DNA of 64,000 bases, from assembly GCA_023630585.1 (NCBI GenBank), contig CM042546.1:13998810-14062809 (forward strand), in the 5' to 3' direction. Each line of letters opens with the position of its first letter. Positions within the stretch are counted from its first letter, which is position 1. Origin of the DNA: Cranoglanis bouderius. Lineage: Eukaryota > Chordata > Actinopteri > Siluriformes > Cranoglanididae. Shown here one piece after another: positions 11,016-22,482 of the stretch. Both the position numbers and the translations under genes were made by a program. Under the pieces are notes generated by a model. The model saw only the letters and a program-made list of their open reading frames with translations, had not been told where the DNA came from and made no database searches.

Positions 11016-12985
11016 TGCTTCTTTCCTTTGGTAAACTGGAGCAATGAGTTTCTTCTTCTGTTAAATAGTAATGGCCTGAATAGTGAGGCCGTGTCATCAA
11101 AGCAAGCAGTAATACATGTTTCAACCACATGTTTCATCAAACATACAAACTTTACATGGGCTAAAATGACTGTTTTTCTCATATGATGAATGATCTTAGT
11201 TCTTGGCAAATTTGAATGTGATTGAACATAATACCAGGCAGCTTAACGCAAACAAGAACCAGACAAGGCCAGGCAGCATAGAAGTGTGAACGTCTTGAAC
11301 ACATACTCTGACATATCTCTTTTACTGGATATTTGTCTCAATTTAGAACAATCTAGCTTCTCAACTGTCCAATCATGACAAGTTAAGAAATACCACTACC
11401 ATTGCAGGAACAAAAGAGAAATTAGGCTGTGTTCATCTTAACTCCGAAGTGGAATGTCTGAACTCAGAGGAGTAAATTTTTTTACCTCAGTGGGTTTGAG
11501 CTACTGTGTGGGGGGAAAAAAACAGGGACGCATGTACATGTGTTTTGTTGGCAACAAGCAAGCGAGCTACTATTATTGCTCTTGAGTTTATGATGTATTT
11601 ACTTTCTCAAAACTGTACGGTCAGAGAGTTACAGATTTAATCAATTGTTGATTGATCTAAAGTAAATACTACCATAAACCAGTTTAAATTAAGTTATATT
11701 TTACTTACTGTTGACGGTGTGAGCGGCTGTGTTGACACGACTCAGCATGTTATTGGTCTTTCGGGTTGATGAGATTTTTCAAGCAGCTAAAAATGTTTTA
11801 ATGCAATTATCAACTGAGTAAAATGTATAAGTGATGAAATAAGAAAGGACTTTTGCACCCTACAGTATGTCAGGGTCAAGAAAACACGTGTTAACCAGGA
11901 CCCTTCTCCTTTCACTTGATGACTTTATTGCTCCAGTCGAGCTTTCCACTTGATAAATAAGTGCTCTCTTCTCCTTCCTCTCCTTTTCCTTCCTCCTTCA
12001 CAACCTCCTGACAGTTTATTTTGTGGAGAAATGATAGAATAAACTCCGAAGTCTTTGTGGGATGAGCTATGAGACAGAGAAAACTCTTCTCTAACTCCCC
12101 TTTCTTCTGACGGCTCATTGATCCATGGTTTTTCGCCAGGCTGATGTGAATCACCCCTGAATTTCATTCCTCCAAAAGTCAAAGCTAACACGACCAAAGG
12201 CACAAAGCAAGGCAGAATATTAGGTTTTATAAATATGTTGGTATAATACAGTGAGGTGTACATTTCTAGCACATTCCCCGGTGCAGCAGGGATTTAAACA
12301 CCTCACCTCTGCAAACAAGTGAAGGTATTCCATCAGAGCATCATGTTTTATTAACGGTTTACCATTTTTAAAAAATATATGATCATTTAAAAAAAAAAAT
12401 AAAAATCTCACGTAGTATAACTATTCATCCAACTTTCCAATTAGTTTCACTGTAGTTACTCAATAATTCACTGTATTTACTGAATATTGTGCTTTAAGAT
12501 AAATCATTGAGTGATGATAATGGGAGTTTAAGGGGTTAATTAATTTTCATGGTTTCATTCTCGTTGTTAATATACCGTCCCGATAATGTACTCCACCAAC
12601 ACGTACAAAATGGTACCAAAGTCCAAATCCATTACTAAGAACTATTTTAATTTTATTAAGTACGATTGTATCAGATGGAGAAAAAAACCCTTTATAACAT
12701 TTCTCTAAGTGATAAAACTTTGTCTTTGCTGACTGAAGCTAGAAAGGATGATAACACATAACACACATAGAAATTAGCCTGCACAGTAAATTAGCCTCAG
12801 CATTCAGTCATTAAGAAACACCAACAATTAAAATAAAAAAAAAAAATGTAATTGAGAGTGGATCCTACTGTATGTAACTTGAAGTCTTTAAACCGACTGG
12901 TTATTTTAGTCTGCAAATCCTTTTGACCTATTTGTTTGGTCTAATAGTTTCCATTAGCCATTTTCACATCAGTATTTAGTTATTT
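11016..12985. other. Intron 1 sequence without recognised genes
   Basis: AT-rich unique sequence with short A/T homopolymers near 12390 and 12835. No repeat family or coding motif recognised. Confidence 0.4.
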
Positions 12986-12989
12986 TAAT

Positions 12990-13420
12990 GCTGATTGGAA
13001 ATCATAAGGCCAGATCTCATTAGGAAGCATGTCACAGATTCCACCTTTTGTGTTCTCATTCCCATGCTGAAAAAAGTCATATGCTTGTTTTGTTTTGATT
13101 CCTGTTTTTTCCTCTCTGTCTCCACCCTTCTCCTGTCATTGGCCTGTTGCCTGATTGTGTTCACCTGTTCTGTGTTTAGTTCTGGTTAGTTTGTCCCTGT
13201 TGATACCACATTGTGAAGTCTTGCTGTGTGGTTTTGTCAAGTCCTTGTTTATCGTGCCTTGTTTATCATGTATTCTTTAGTTCTGATTTTTCTGTTTCCT
13301 GTTTACCTCATTTTATTTTCTGATTATGGATTACTCCTGTTTAATTTTGCCTGCCTGTGTTTTGAGGGTGTTTCACTCATACAGAGAGTAAATGTTCATA
13401 GAATTTTGACCTTTAACAAG
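12990..13420 (+). repeat. T-rich dispersed repeat (retroelement 3'-region type) ending in poly(A)
   Basis: A pyrimidine- and TG-rich stretch with CCTGTCATTGGCCTGTTGCC, TTCACCTGTTCTGTGTTTAG and TTGTTTATCGTGCCTTG, ending at about 13420 in a 27-bp A run. The style matches a dispersed repeat that also appears, reversed, at about 38100-38450. The A tail suggests retroposition, but I cannot name the family. Confidence 0.5.
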
Positions 13421-13421
13421 A

Positions 13422-13448
13422 TAAAAAAAAAAAAAAAAAAAAAAAAAA
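13422..13448. repeat. Poly(A) tract
   Basis: 27-bp A run at the 3' end of the preceding dispersed repeat, consistent with a retroposed tail. Confidence 0.85.
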
Positions 13449-14460
13449 TGTGCCATCTTGCTTCCAACTAATTTACATTCCCACCTGTGCACACATACTA
13501 ACCATCAGGAGGATCTACTTGCGTATATATACAGATTTACTTCATGCTGATAAAAAATCGAAATGGATATAAAATGTATGCTGTATTCAAAAGAAGTACA
13601 ATAAATTATTGTTATAAAATTACAAAGATGGCTTGGGTTTATGGGGCATTATTGGCTAAGTTGTAAACAGATCATAAAGATGAAGTAATTTATACTTGCC
13701 ATGTTCTCCATAGACTGAAGTTGCTTTTTTTTTTTTTGTTTTTTTTTTTTGTTCCACTCATAATTAGACTGCCAGCAGCAGACTTCATGTCCTATTCCCT
13801 TCCACAATTTTATACCACACACTCTCCCTTCCTCTCTATCTCTCTCTCTATCTCTATCTTGCTTCCTATCTGAATTCATTCAATTTTGTCAACAAAATTT
13901 GAAGAGACAAAGAAAGCACGTTTACAGTTAAACCTGGGGCTTGTGCGATGGTAGCGTAAGACTTTGTCCTGTCCTTATAATAGCCACCAGTGCAGCTCTT
14001 CAAAACACCTACGCAAACCTAGACGCATACTGTATCTCTCACCCATTATCACATAGTTATGTAGGAAAACAAATGTACACAGTTGTCTGGATGCTCACAG
14101 TCTCACAGTATCACAGTATCACTTCTGCTGCTGTGGTTCCCCTCACCCTTGGGACTTACCTGATTCATCCTGATGTTCTACTTTTGCTTGGAGCTTCTCA
14201 CCTTCTGTTGCTGTGGATGTTCCCACATCAATCCGCAAAAGATTTGCACTTCCGAGAGAACAAAAAAAAAAAAAACAGTTTATCCCCAAGTCTCACCCTT
14301 GGGCTTTAACTTTCAGCACACGTAATACTGTTTGACATTGTTTAAGAGTACTGTCAGTCTAAACAACTATATTGGGGAGGTAATATAGTCTGAAAAACAC
14401 ACAAACAACACAAGAATAGTTTTTTTTATTAAATAAAGTACTCCATGAAGAGGTAGGTAT

Positions 14461-14600
14461 TTAGTTGTTGTTTGAAGACAGTGACTCAGCTGTTTGGAAA
14501 TCTAAGGGAAGTTCATTCCACCACCTAGAACCCAGAACAGAGAAGAGCCTTGATGCATGCCTTCCTATTACTCCGAGCTTCCGAGCGAGCGGCTGCAGCT
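14461..14600 (-). pseudogene. LINE reverse-transcriptase C-terminal fragment
   Basis: On the minus strand the frame reads RHASRLFSVLGSRWWNELPL then DFQTAESLSSNN before a stop. This is the typical C-terminal tail of fish non-LTR retrotransposon ORF2 (pattern R..SRxFSVLAPRxWNxLP...AESL). Only about 45 residues remain, directly joined upstream (on the minus strand) to a GC-rich tandem repeat, so the RT domain itself is absent. Confidence 0.7.
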
Positions 14601-14830
14601 CCTCCCCTTTTCCGGCAGACGGCAATCGTCCTCCGCCTCCCCGACAGATGGCTACGGCTCCTCCCCTTTTTAGGCGGATGGCAGCCACAGCTCCGCTCCC
14701 CTGGCGGATGGCAGCGGATCCTCCATCCCCTGGCGGACAGCAACCGCTCCTCCACTTTCAGGCGGACAGCAGTGGTTCCTCCGCCTCCCGGCAGACGGCA
14801 GCGCCTCCTCCGTCCTCCCCGGCAACTGTC
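14600..14830. repeat. GC-rich VNTR, about 29.5-bp unit, seven copies
   Basis: The core GGCGGACGGCAGC with CTCCTCC recurs at about 14614, 14643, 14673, 14703, 14732, 14761 and 14790, spacing 29 or 30 bp. The compositional jump produces long overlapping Pro/Arg/Gly-rich open frames on both strands that are not genes. A GC-rich tail ending TTCGGCACCAGTGTAAC continues to about 14940, and the whole probably belongs to one dispersed element with the adjoining LINE tail. Confidence 0.8.
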
Positions 14831-14974
14831 CGGCACCATCGCATCCTCGGCGTCACGATCATCCCACAACGGCGAGAGCTCTCCGACAGCGCGTCCCTCT
14901 TCCTTCCCGGGTTTCGGCACCAGTGTAACAAACTTAAACGATGGGCAAGGAGAAGCACTGTGCTATAAATGAAA

Positions 14975-16470
14975 ATATTGTAAAGACTGTAAAGCATCCA
15001 TGCTACTTCTATAGTCTTCCCTTGTTCAGCAGCTCCACCTTTCTGAATTTATACCAAGAAAAATGTCTCCATTCGTTTGTGATCGGAGGGAATAAGTGAT
15101 TGGTCTTCCACTGAGGTTAAAGCAACATAAAACTCTTAGTGATTCCAGCGAGAGAGTTAGGATAAGTCCTGTCAAATACAATCCTACTGCAATCAATAAC
15201 ATCAAGTGGGAGTTTTTAGGTGGGATCCGCTTCTCAGGGGAGAGAGAAAGAAACCGAGAAAGAGAGAGATTTGATTTCTTTCCATCGTTATTCCGAAGCA
15301 GCACACAGAGAAGTCTGACTTTAAAAGTCCTCAAAACTTTTTTAGAGCTTCAGGCTGATGATGGTGTTTAAAAAATTAATTGATTGAGTGCTAACATCAC
15401 CCCAACCAGATGGCTTTGGCAGTATATTAAGCTTTTATGGTAGACTAAATTGAAAATGATTACAATTGGGCTATGTTGATGGCTCAAAGTGAAAAAGTTC
15501 AACAGCCCATGTAGAGGATTATTGATGATGTCGTTTCAAGTCTCTAAATATGTGTTTGGAGGTTGGTGTTATTTTGAGGTCATCTATAAGAAAATGTGGA
15601 GAAAGTGAACCATTAGGGAGGTTTTACTGGGGCGTTATTTTGTGATTTTTACACTCCGTATTCGCAATACTGGTGTTGAGTTCACCCAACTTCAATCCTC
15701 TCCATGCACTTTGTCTCAAGAAGAGGAGAAGGAAGAGGCCGGGCTGATGAACGCCAACTCAAGACTAGCAAGCATGGAGCATCAAGGGTGAAATTGAGGG
15801 TAAGTCAGGAAGTAGAGAGCGAATGGACAGAGAGAAAGAACAGTGAGGTGATATACATTGGCTTTGACAGAGCGAGGAAAGAGGTTACTGTATCCCACTG
15901 TTCTCTTGGGTTTCAGCCTGTAATCACTACAGGCTTAACTGGCTACTCGACCTTTCGCTCTGTCTGGTCGGAAAATTGTAATTCACCACAGATCAGCCAG
16001 AGGCAGAACAATTAGCAATTAAAATCAAATTAGTCGTAGACTTAACGAGTCCCAAATCCAAATCAAGCATCACTAAATTAGGAGGGATCAAACCAATCAG
16101 TGGCAATCTTGAAAGGGAAGATGTCATCATTCCACAGAGTCTGGACCAGGCCGCCTTCATGATGACTTCTGCAGTGATACAAAATGTAATAAGTTGTGAT
16201 GAAAAATTGATCTTGGATGGACCAACAGTGAATGTAATAACCTGAGAAAGACGCTTCCTGTAATTGTCGTTTGACAGATGTCCAGTGGCACAAAGTTTGG
16301 AGTTTTGTGTCTCAAAATACTCAGATTACATTTTACAGCTTCAGGATACTGAAGGAGTCCAAAAAAGAAAACTGTTTAGCTAGGAATACAATACATGGCT
16401 TACAGATCTCACAGTCGGGAGGATTTTCACAGGATTTTTTTATTTTTTTTTTGTCATAAAAATGTTAGAT
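14975..16470. other. Intron 1 sequence without recognised genes
   Basis: A 103-codon frame at 15704-16015 (starts MHFVSRRGEGRGR) is the longest here that is not low complexity, but it shows no family motif. I do not call it. Confidence 0.4.
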
Positions 16471-16682
16471 GATGAGATAAGTAAAGAATAAAACATAATG
16501 AGATGTGCCATTATAGGAAAATAATCGGAGAATAAAGTGCGACTACACGGAACATCACAAAGTGTTTTATTCCATTTATACCACAGCAGTTTGCCACCAA
16601 TTACAATATTTTATTAATTAAAGAATGATAACTTGTACGTTTCTGCATACATAGTTATGTTAGTTATTGGGGGGGGTGGTGT

Positions 16683-16944
16683 TTGGGGGCTTGGGGTCAT
16701 GGTGGCTTAGTGGTTAGCACGTTTTCCTCACACCTCCGGGGTTGGGGGTTTGAATTCGCGTGTTCTCTCCGTGCTTCGGAGTTTCCTCCAGGTACTCTGG
16801 TTTCCTCCTCCAGTCCAAAGACATGCTCTGTAGGCTGATTGGCGTGTCCCCCACCTCGTGCCCAGAGTTCTCTGATATAGGCTCCAGGCTCCCTCAAGAC
16901 CCTGTGTAGGATAAGCGGTACAGAAAATGTATGAATGGATGGAT
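16683..16944 (+). repeat. tRNA-derived SINE-like repeat with Pol III boxes
   Basis: An A-box match TGGCTTAGTGG at 16703-16713 and a degenerate B-box GGTTTGAATTC at 16747-16757 are about 34 bp apart, as in tRNA genes. Body landmarks TTTCCTCCTCCAGTCCAAAG and GATAAGCGGTACAGAAAATG follow, then a (GAATGGATGGATG) tail. The same family is inverted at 20301-20635. This is a SINE-type retroposon, not a functional tRNA. Confidence 0.75.
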
Positions 16945-18033
16945 GTCTGACTGGATTATTGGGCTTACATTATATGGCATCTCCAACATACAAGTCCTTG
17001 TGGATGAGTTCTTCCTCACGAATGAGTGATTTGCAGCTGGAACTTCTGTTCAGAGCTTCTGTTATAGAAAAGTGCTGAGAATTCAGCAGCACTGTGGTAT
17101 TGTTAGGAAACACATAATGAATAAAGCAACCCTGTTATCACGAGACACAAACAAAAATGGAGCTCATCATACTTTCCAGACTGTTTAGGTGCAGACAGCA
17201 AGTGTAAAACTTTGGATGAAGTGGTTAGAGAAAAAAACAAAACAAAATCAGACATCATCCTAAAAAGTTCCCCAAGCTTGTCCGCAATCTTTGCAGTCCA
17301 TTGCACACACCAAATGCTTTTATGCCTGTTTGCTGTTTTGCTTTCTGCTATCTCTTGCCCAATTTCTTTCATGTCCATCAGATACTACAAGACTTGTATA
17401 TGCTTTAAGTCATAAAAATCAAGAGGCCTCTGATGAACCTCGAGTGATTTAGGAGATTGACACATTCGCTGTCTCGCACCACAACCACCAGATCATTGGT
17501 GTGGACCAAAGGTTCTGATCAGCCTTGAAATTTGCATGGATTAAGATGAAACTGTCATAAAAGGCAAATCCTACATTTAAAATATGGGAAGACATGAGTC
17601 ACTTTATTTCTGAAATAATTTACTGTTTCATTTCTTAATAGGTCACCATATACTATTAGGGTTCTTCAAGGTTCTTTAAAGGCGCCAGTGGATAATTAAC
17701 AGTTCTTAGTTTCCATAAATAAAATAATAAATAGGTCTACCCTTTTGGATACTGAAAATAGTCTGTTGTAGCATGCACAGAAACTTAACATTTGGCATAA
17801 GGGACAATCAAAATAAAAAACAACTTCTACAGGTTTCTACATTTTCTAAGAGTGTATGCTATGTAGTACAGTTTATTTAGTTTAGTTTAATTTTATTTAA
17901 AGTTTGACATGACAGGATATTGCAGCACAAAACCCTGAAATGTGTCAAACATACAAATACTCCAAGACAATCATTACTTAATGTAAAACGAATAAAAGAT
18001 AGCTGATATACAGGCATAAAAAAAAAAAAAGAA
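16945..18033. other. Intron 1 sequence, no gene seen
   Basis: Unique sequence with a GGGTTCTTCAAGGTTCTTT patch near 17660. Similar strings occur near 34060 and 43740 and may be a common fish repeat. Confidence 0.4.
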
Positions 18034-18037
18034 AATA

Positions 18038-18111
<74 letters not shown>
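18034..18111. repeat. (TA)n microsatellite, target of the Tc1 insertion
   Basis: About 38 TA units directly abutting the left inverted repeat of the element at 18112. A second TA run (19657-19691) lies just beyond the right side, so the transposon split one TA-rich site. Confidence 0.9.
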
Positions 18112-18114
<3 letters not shown>

Positions 18115-18312
18115 GTGCATCTCAATAAATTAGAATGTCGTGGAAAAGTTCATTTATTTCAGTAATTCAACTCAAATTGTGAAACTCGTGTATTAAATAA
18201 ATTCAGTGCACACAGACTGAAGTAGTTTAAGTCTTTGGTTCTTTTAATTGTGATGATTTTGGCTCACATTTAACAAAAACCCACCAATTCACTATCTCAA
18301 CAAATTAGAATA
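18112..18312 (+). repeat. Left terminal inverted repeat of the Tc1-like element
   Basis: 201 bp, complementary to 19425-19625. Differences seen by eye are few, for example ACATTTAACA on the left against the complement of GTTAAACGTG on the right. Confidence 0.93.
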
Positions 18313-18374
18313 TGGTGACATGCCAATCAGCTAATCAACTCAAAACACCTGCAAAGGTTTCCTGAGCCTTCAAA

Positions 18375-19299
18375 ATGGTCTCTCAGTTTGGTTCACTAGG
18401 TAAGCCACAAACATTCATTGCCAAAGAAGCTGGCTGTTCACAGAGTGCTGTATCCAAGCATGTTAACAGAAAGTTGAGTGGAAGGAAAAATTGTGGAAGA
18501 AAAAGATGCACAACCAACCGAGAGAACCGCAGCCTTATGAGGATTGTCAAGCAAAATCGATTCAAGAATTTGAGTGAACTTCACAAGGAATGGACTGAGG
18601 CTGGGGTCAAGGCAACAAGAGCCACCACACACAGACGTGCCAAGGAATTTGGCTACAGTTGTCGTATTCCTCTTGTTAAGCCACTCCTGAACCACAGACA
18701 ACGTCAGAGGCATCTTACCTGGGCTAACGAGAAGAAGAACTGGACTGTTGACCAGTGGTCCAAAGTCCTCTTTTCAGATGGGAGCAAGTTTTGTATTTCA
18801 TTTGGAAACCAAGGTCCTAGAGTCTGGAGGAAGGGTGGAGAAGCTCATAGCCCAAGTTGCTTGAAGTCCAGTGTTCAGTTTCCACACACAGTCTGTGATG
18901 ATTTGGGGTGCAATGTCATCTGCTGGTGTTGGTCCATTGTGTTTTTTGAAAACCAAAGTCACTGTACCCGTTTACCAAGAAATTTTGGAGCACTTCATGC
19001 TTCCTTCTGCTGACCAGCATTTTGAAGATGCTGATTTCATTTTCCAGCAGGATTTGGCACCTTCCCACACTGCCAAAAGCACCAAAAGTTGGTTAAATGA
19101 CCATGGTGTTGGTGTGCTTGACTGGCCAGCAAACTCACCACACCTGAACCCCATAGAGAATCTATGGGGTATTGTCAAGAGGAAAATGAGAAACAAGAGA
19201 CCAAAAAATGCAGATGAGCTGAAGGCCACTGTCAAAGAAACCTGGGCTTCCATACCACCTCAGCAGTGCCACAAACTGATCACCTCCCTGCCACACTGA
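18375..19299 (+). pseudogene. Tc1-like transposase, one frameshift
   Basis: Cut-and-paste DDE transposase. Reading starts at ATG 18375 (MVSQFGSLGKPQTFIAKEAG) with two N-terminal HTH regions (..CSQSAVSKHVNRKLSGR.., ..RATTHRRAKEFGYSCRIP..) and a basic GRKR stretch. The first catalytic Asp is in KVLFSDGSKF (usual form SDESKF). At about 18882-18891, where the family has TTTCCACAGTCTG, four extra bases (CACA) shift the frame. The second frame continues from VMIWGAMSSAGVGPL with the second Asp in FIFQQDLAPSHTAKS and the Glu in LNPIENLWGIVK, 34 residues apart (DD34E), to the stop at 19297-19299. About 308 codons in total, near the family's usual 340. Confidence 0.9.
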
Positions 19300-19424
19300 A
19301 TTGAGGCAGTAATTAAAGCAAAAGGAGCCCCTACCAAGTATTGAGTACATGTACAGTAAATGAACATACTTTCCAGAAGGCCAACAATTCACTAAAAATG
19401 TTTTTTTTTATTGGTCTTATGAAG

Positions 19425-19625
19425 TATTCTAATTTGTTGAGATAGTGAATTGGTGGGTTTTTGTTAAACGTGAGCCAAAATCATCACAATTAAAAGAACC
19501 AAAGACTTAAACTACTTCAGTCTGTGTGCATTGAATTTATTTAATACACGAGTTTCACAATTTGAGTTGAATTACTGAAATAAATGAACTTTTCCACGAC
19601 ATTCTAATTTATTGAGATGCACCTG
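19425..19625 (-). repeat. Right terminal inverted repeat of the Tc1-like element
   Basis: Starts TATTCTAATTTGTTGAGATA and ends GAGATGCACCTG, followed by the TA target site. Confidence 0.93.
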
Positions 19626-19647
19626 TATATGTGTGTGTATGTGTGTA

Positions 19648-19692
<45 letters not shown>
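19626..19692. repeat. (TG)n/(TA)n microsatellite right of the Tc1 element
   Basis: Compound TATGTGTG and TATA units. Confidence 0.88.
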
Positions 19693-19695
<3 letters not shown>

Positions 19696-19740
19696 CCATT
19701 GTTTCTTTTTTTTTAACTACAGTTTTGTCCTGATGTTAAA

Positions 19741-19875
19741 AGCAGTGGTAGCTCTTTAATTAAAGCTCTGTGTTCGTGACCAGGTTGTAAGTTCAAATTC
19801 TCTCACTGCCAGCTGTGCCCCTGAGCAAGACCCCTAACCCTCCACTGCTCAGCTCTGTGCTTGGATTAGAGTCTG
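19741..19875 (+). repeat. tRNA-derived SINE-like repeat
   Basis: Contains AGCAGTGGTAGCTC, a B-box-like AGTTCAAATTCTC at 19790-19802, CACTGCCAGCTGTGCCCCTG and AGCAAGACCCCTAACCCT, features of a fish SINE family. The A box is decayed. Confidence 0.6.
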
Positions 19876-20300
19876 CTTTATTAGTGGATGTTAATAATCT
19901 AATTATGTTGCACAAATGTGTGTGTAGTATTGTTTTATTTATTTATTTATTTTTTATATGCTTGAGAAATGGGTAAAACCCACAGGAACACGCCCTCAAA
20001 GGACACAATGAAGAGGAACCATTTACTTGTAGTTTACATCCATAATGTTTTATACTGGATATTTTGACTTTGATTTCTCATGAATGAAATTTTCAGTCAA
20101 ACGTATATTTTGTCACTCCAGGGGGTCACATGGCACGATTAGTGTTAAATGTTGAAGCTTGAAATATAGATGAAGAGGTGAGAGAGCTGGATAGTCTAAA
20201 GCAGTAATCTGCATCGCTGTCTTTAGGTAAAAGTGTAGTAAAGGCTGATTCTCTCTGCCACTGCTATCAGCAGGTAGTTGAATGGCATTATGGGATAACG

Positions 20301-20635
20301 TCCATCCATCCATTTTTCTGTACCGCTTATCCTACAAAGGGTTGCAGGGAGCCTATTCCAGGGAACTTGTGGCACAAGGCATGGGACAACCTGGACGGGG
20401 TGCCAACCCATCGCAGGACACAATTGCACACACACACCCCAGACGATTTGGAAATGCCAATCAGCCTACAACACATGTCTTTGGACTGGGGGAGGAAACT
20501 GGAGTACCTGGAGGAAACCCAGAAGCACGGGGACAAAATGCAAACTCCATGCACACGGGGCGGAGGCGGGATTCGAACCCCCAACCCTGTAGGTACGAGG
20601 CAAAGCTGCTAACCACTAAACCCTTGTGCCGAATT
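20301..20635 (-). repeat. tRNA-derived SINE-like repeat, reverse orientation
   Basis: On the minus strand: an A-box-like TTTAGTGGTTAGCAGC, an exact B box GGTTCGAATCC within GGGGGTTCGAATCCCGCC, then CAGTCCAAAGACATGTGTTG and GGATAAGCGGTACAGAAAAA, ending in (TGGA)n. Same family as 16683-16944. The open frames overlapping it are shadows of the repeat. Confidence 0.78.
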
Positions 20636-20639
20636 CATT

Positions 20640-21698
20640 ATAAACTAAAGCTTGGATGCCACCGAATGGCACATATTAATTATAATTATTGATGTATGAG
20701 TGGACCTTCCTGAGTCACATATTTATGGTTCCATTTTTTTGTCCTTTAGGATTTCATGGCTACTGATGCGCTCACTATGTAACAGACATACCTGCCAGAG
20801 GCATCATTTAGGGTTTAGGGAGGGAGGGTGTGCGATATTGCACACAATATTGTGTTTGTGTGTGTGTGTGTGTGTGTGATAGATCACTGCTTATCATGTA
20901 TATCAATCTCTTTTAGGACCGAAAATGTGTGTTTAGGTTTGAAACCTGAATGATAATTCAGAAATGATATGCATATGCGCATGAAAGTTGCGTTCAAATG
21001 TAACTTTCAGAATTGCTAGACAAAGAGAGCGATTGCATACACAACACTACTTCGCACCCGCATTGAGACTGGCTTCAACTTTGTCGTCATCAATATGTCA
21101 GCAAAGCGGGTGAAAACATGTCAAACTAAAGAGGAAGTACTACAAGCGTGCCTGTTGCAATGTGCTGAAGGGTCCTGCATGCGTCTCTGTCATTTCTGCA
21201 CTTTCCACAGAGCGACAGCTCGTATTTCTGATTGAAACCGACACTAACGCTATCTGTCACCTTGCCAGCGTCAGCCCTGCCACCTTTTTTGCAGCACAAA
21301 CAGTCAGCCTGCTTTGGCATCTTTTTTTTTTAATGCTAACTATGAAAAGAATCCACGGGGATTCGTCTATTTCAGACATTACAGCAGACATTACAGTACA
21401 TGTGACCAGTCAGTAGGCTGTGAACTTTAGTCTTTAATCTTAGGTGAGTTGTGTAAAGGATAAACAGCAATTTGTGAAGTAATTCTTAGAAAATCTCTTA
21501 GTTGACGAAGCATCGCTCATGCTGTATTCTGGTGAAACAAGGCGAGGTGAATTTGATATGCTGCAAAATGAGATTCATCGTGGATGTGTGTGTGTCTGTG
21601 TGTCTGTGTGTGTTTGGCAATCAGTGCAGCACAGGGCACTCCATTCATTATCACACCCAGGAAATACACCGGGGCAAACGAAAACAAATGTGACTTTT

Positions 21699-21730
<32 letters not shown>

Positions 21731-22480
21731 TCCTCAATTCATTGTCAGGAACATAGCTCAAATCCACTTCAAGCACAGTCATCCAACCAAACTATAAATT
21801 ACACAGTTTGATAAATTGTATATAAGGATGTATATAAAAAAAAAGTGCATGCTTTCCGTGGATGATTTACAAATGATAATTATGTGAAGTACTTATTGTG
21901 TGCAAAGTTGGTTTGGAAAACAATACGTACACGTTTTTGCACGTGCTATTTATATGTGTTAGTCGTGGTGTGTTCAGACATCTAACAGACTTCTGGAAGA
22001 GTCAAGCCTGCAACCAAAAGTTTTTAGATGAGAAAGATTTTAAACGAGAAAGAAAAGTCTAACATGGCTTAATGTAAAGGCGAACACGTAAATAATCGAA
22101 CCTATAACACCTATAATTTAAAAATTTTTACTAGAATTTTACTTATAAAGAAAGTGTTAAAATGGCGACGTCGAAACACCAAATATTTCCAACGCTTCAG
22201 TGACCCAATAAACTAAATATAAAGCTTTTCTGTCACTTTGTCATTGCTTTTGTACATTAAGCACAGTTAAGCTTTTTTTTTTTTTTTCACATTAAGCACG
22301 TTAGCAGAAGGTGAATGAATGAGAAACTTTTCCAAGTTTCTATTTAAACGCTGTCAGCATGGAAGGTGTGAATGTGCAGTAAATATCTAACATAAACCCA
22401 AACTTTGACACCCTCTATAATATTGTCTTTGTTTTTATGTCACTTCTAGTTGAGGCTGCTTTAAATAAGGACGTACAGTA
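20640..22480. other. Intron 1 sequence with short microsatellites
   Basis: (TG)n at 20851-20878, TG-rich 21584-21613, (AC)n at 21709-21730. A short frame from the ATG at about 21095 (MSAKRVKTCQTKEEVLQACL) is not a family I recognise and stops soon. No gene called. Confidence 0.4.
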
Positions 22481-22482
22481 TG

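Larger units (their letters stand above)
18112..19625 (+). mobile_element. Nearly complete Tc1-like transposon (1514 bp) with 201-bp inverted repeats
   Basis: Left inverted repeat 18112-18312 starts CAGGTGCATCTCAATAAATT; right inverted repeat 19425-19625 is its near-perfect complement. Both ends are flanked by the dinucleotide TA (18110-18111, 19626-19627), the target-site duplication of Tc1/mariner elements. The body carries a single transposase gene with one obvious disabling break. The very high match between the two long repeats suggests a fairly young insertion. Confidence 0.95.

Noticed and set aside
14465..14968. Overlapping 131-167-codon Pro/Arg-rich frames on both strands
   Set aside because: They lie over a GC-rich VNTR of about 29.5 bp and a LINE tail; length is due to low stop frequency.
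15704..16015. 103-codon plus-strand frame (MHFVSRRGEGRGR..)
   Set aside because: No recognisable domain, no splice or promoter context, length within chance for 64 kb.
16683..20635. tRNA genes at the A/B-box matches
   Set aside because: Boxes belong to SINE-like repeats with long non-tRNA bodies and no acceptor stem.
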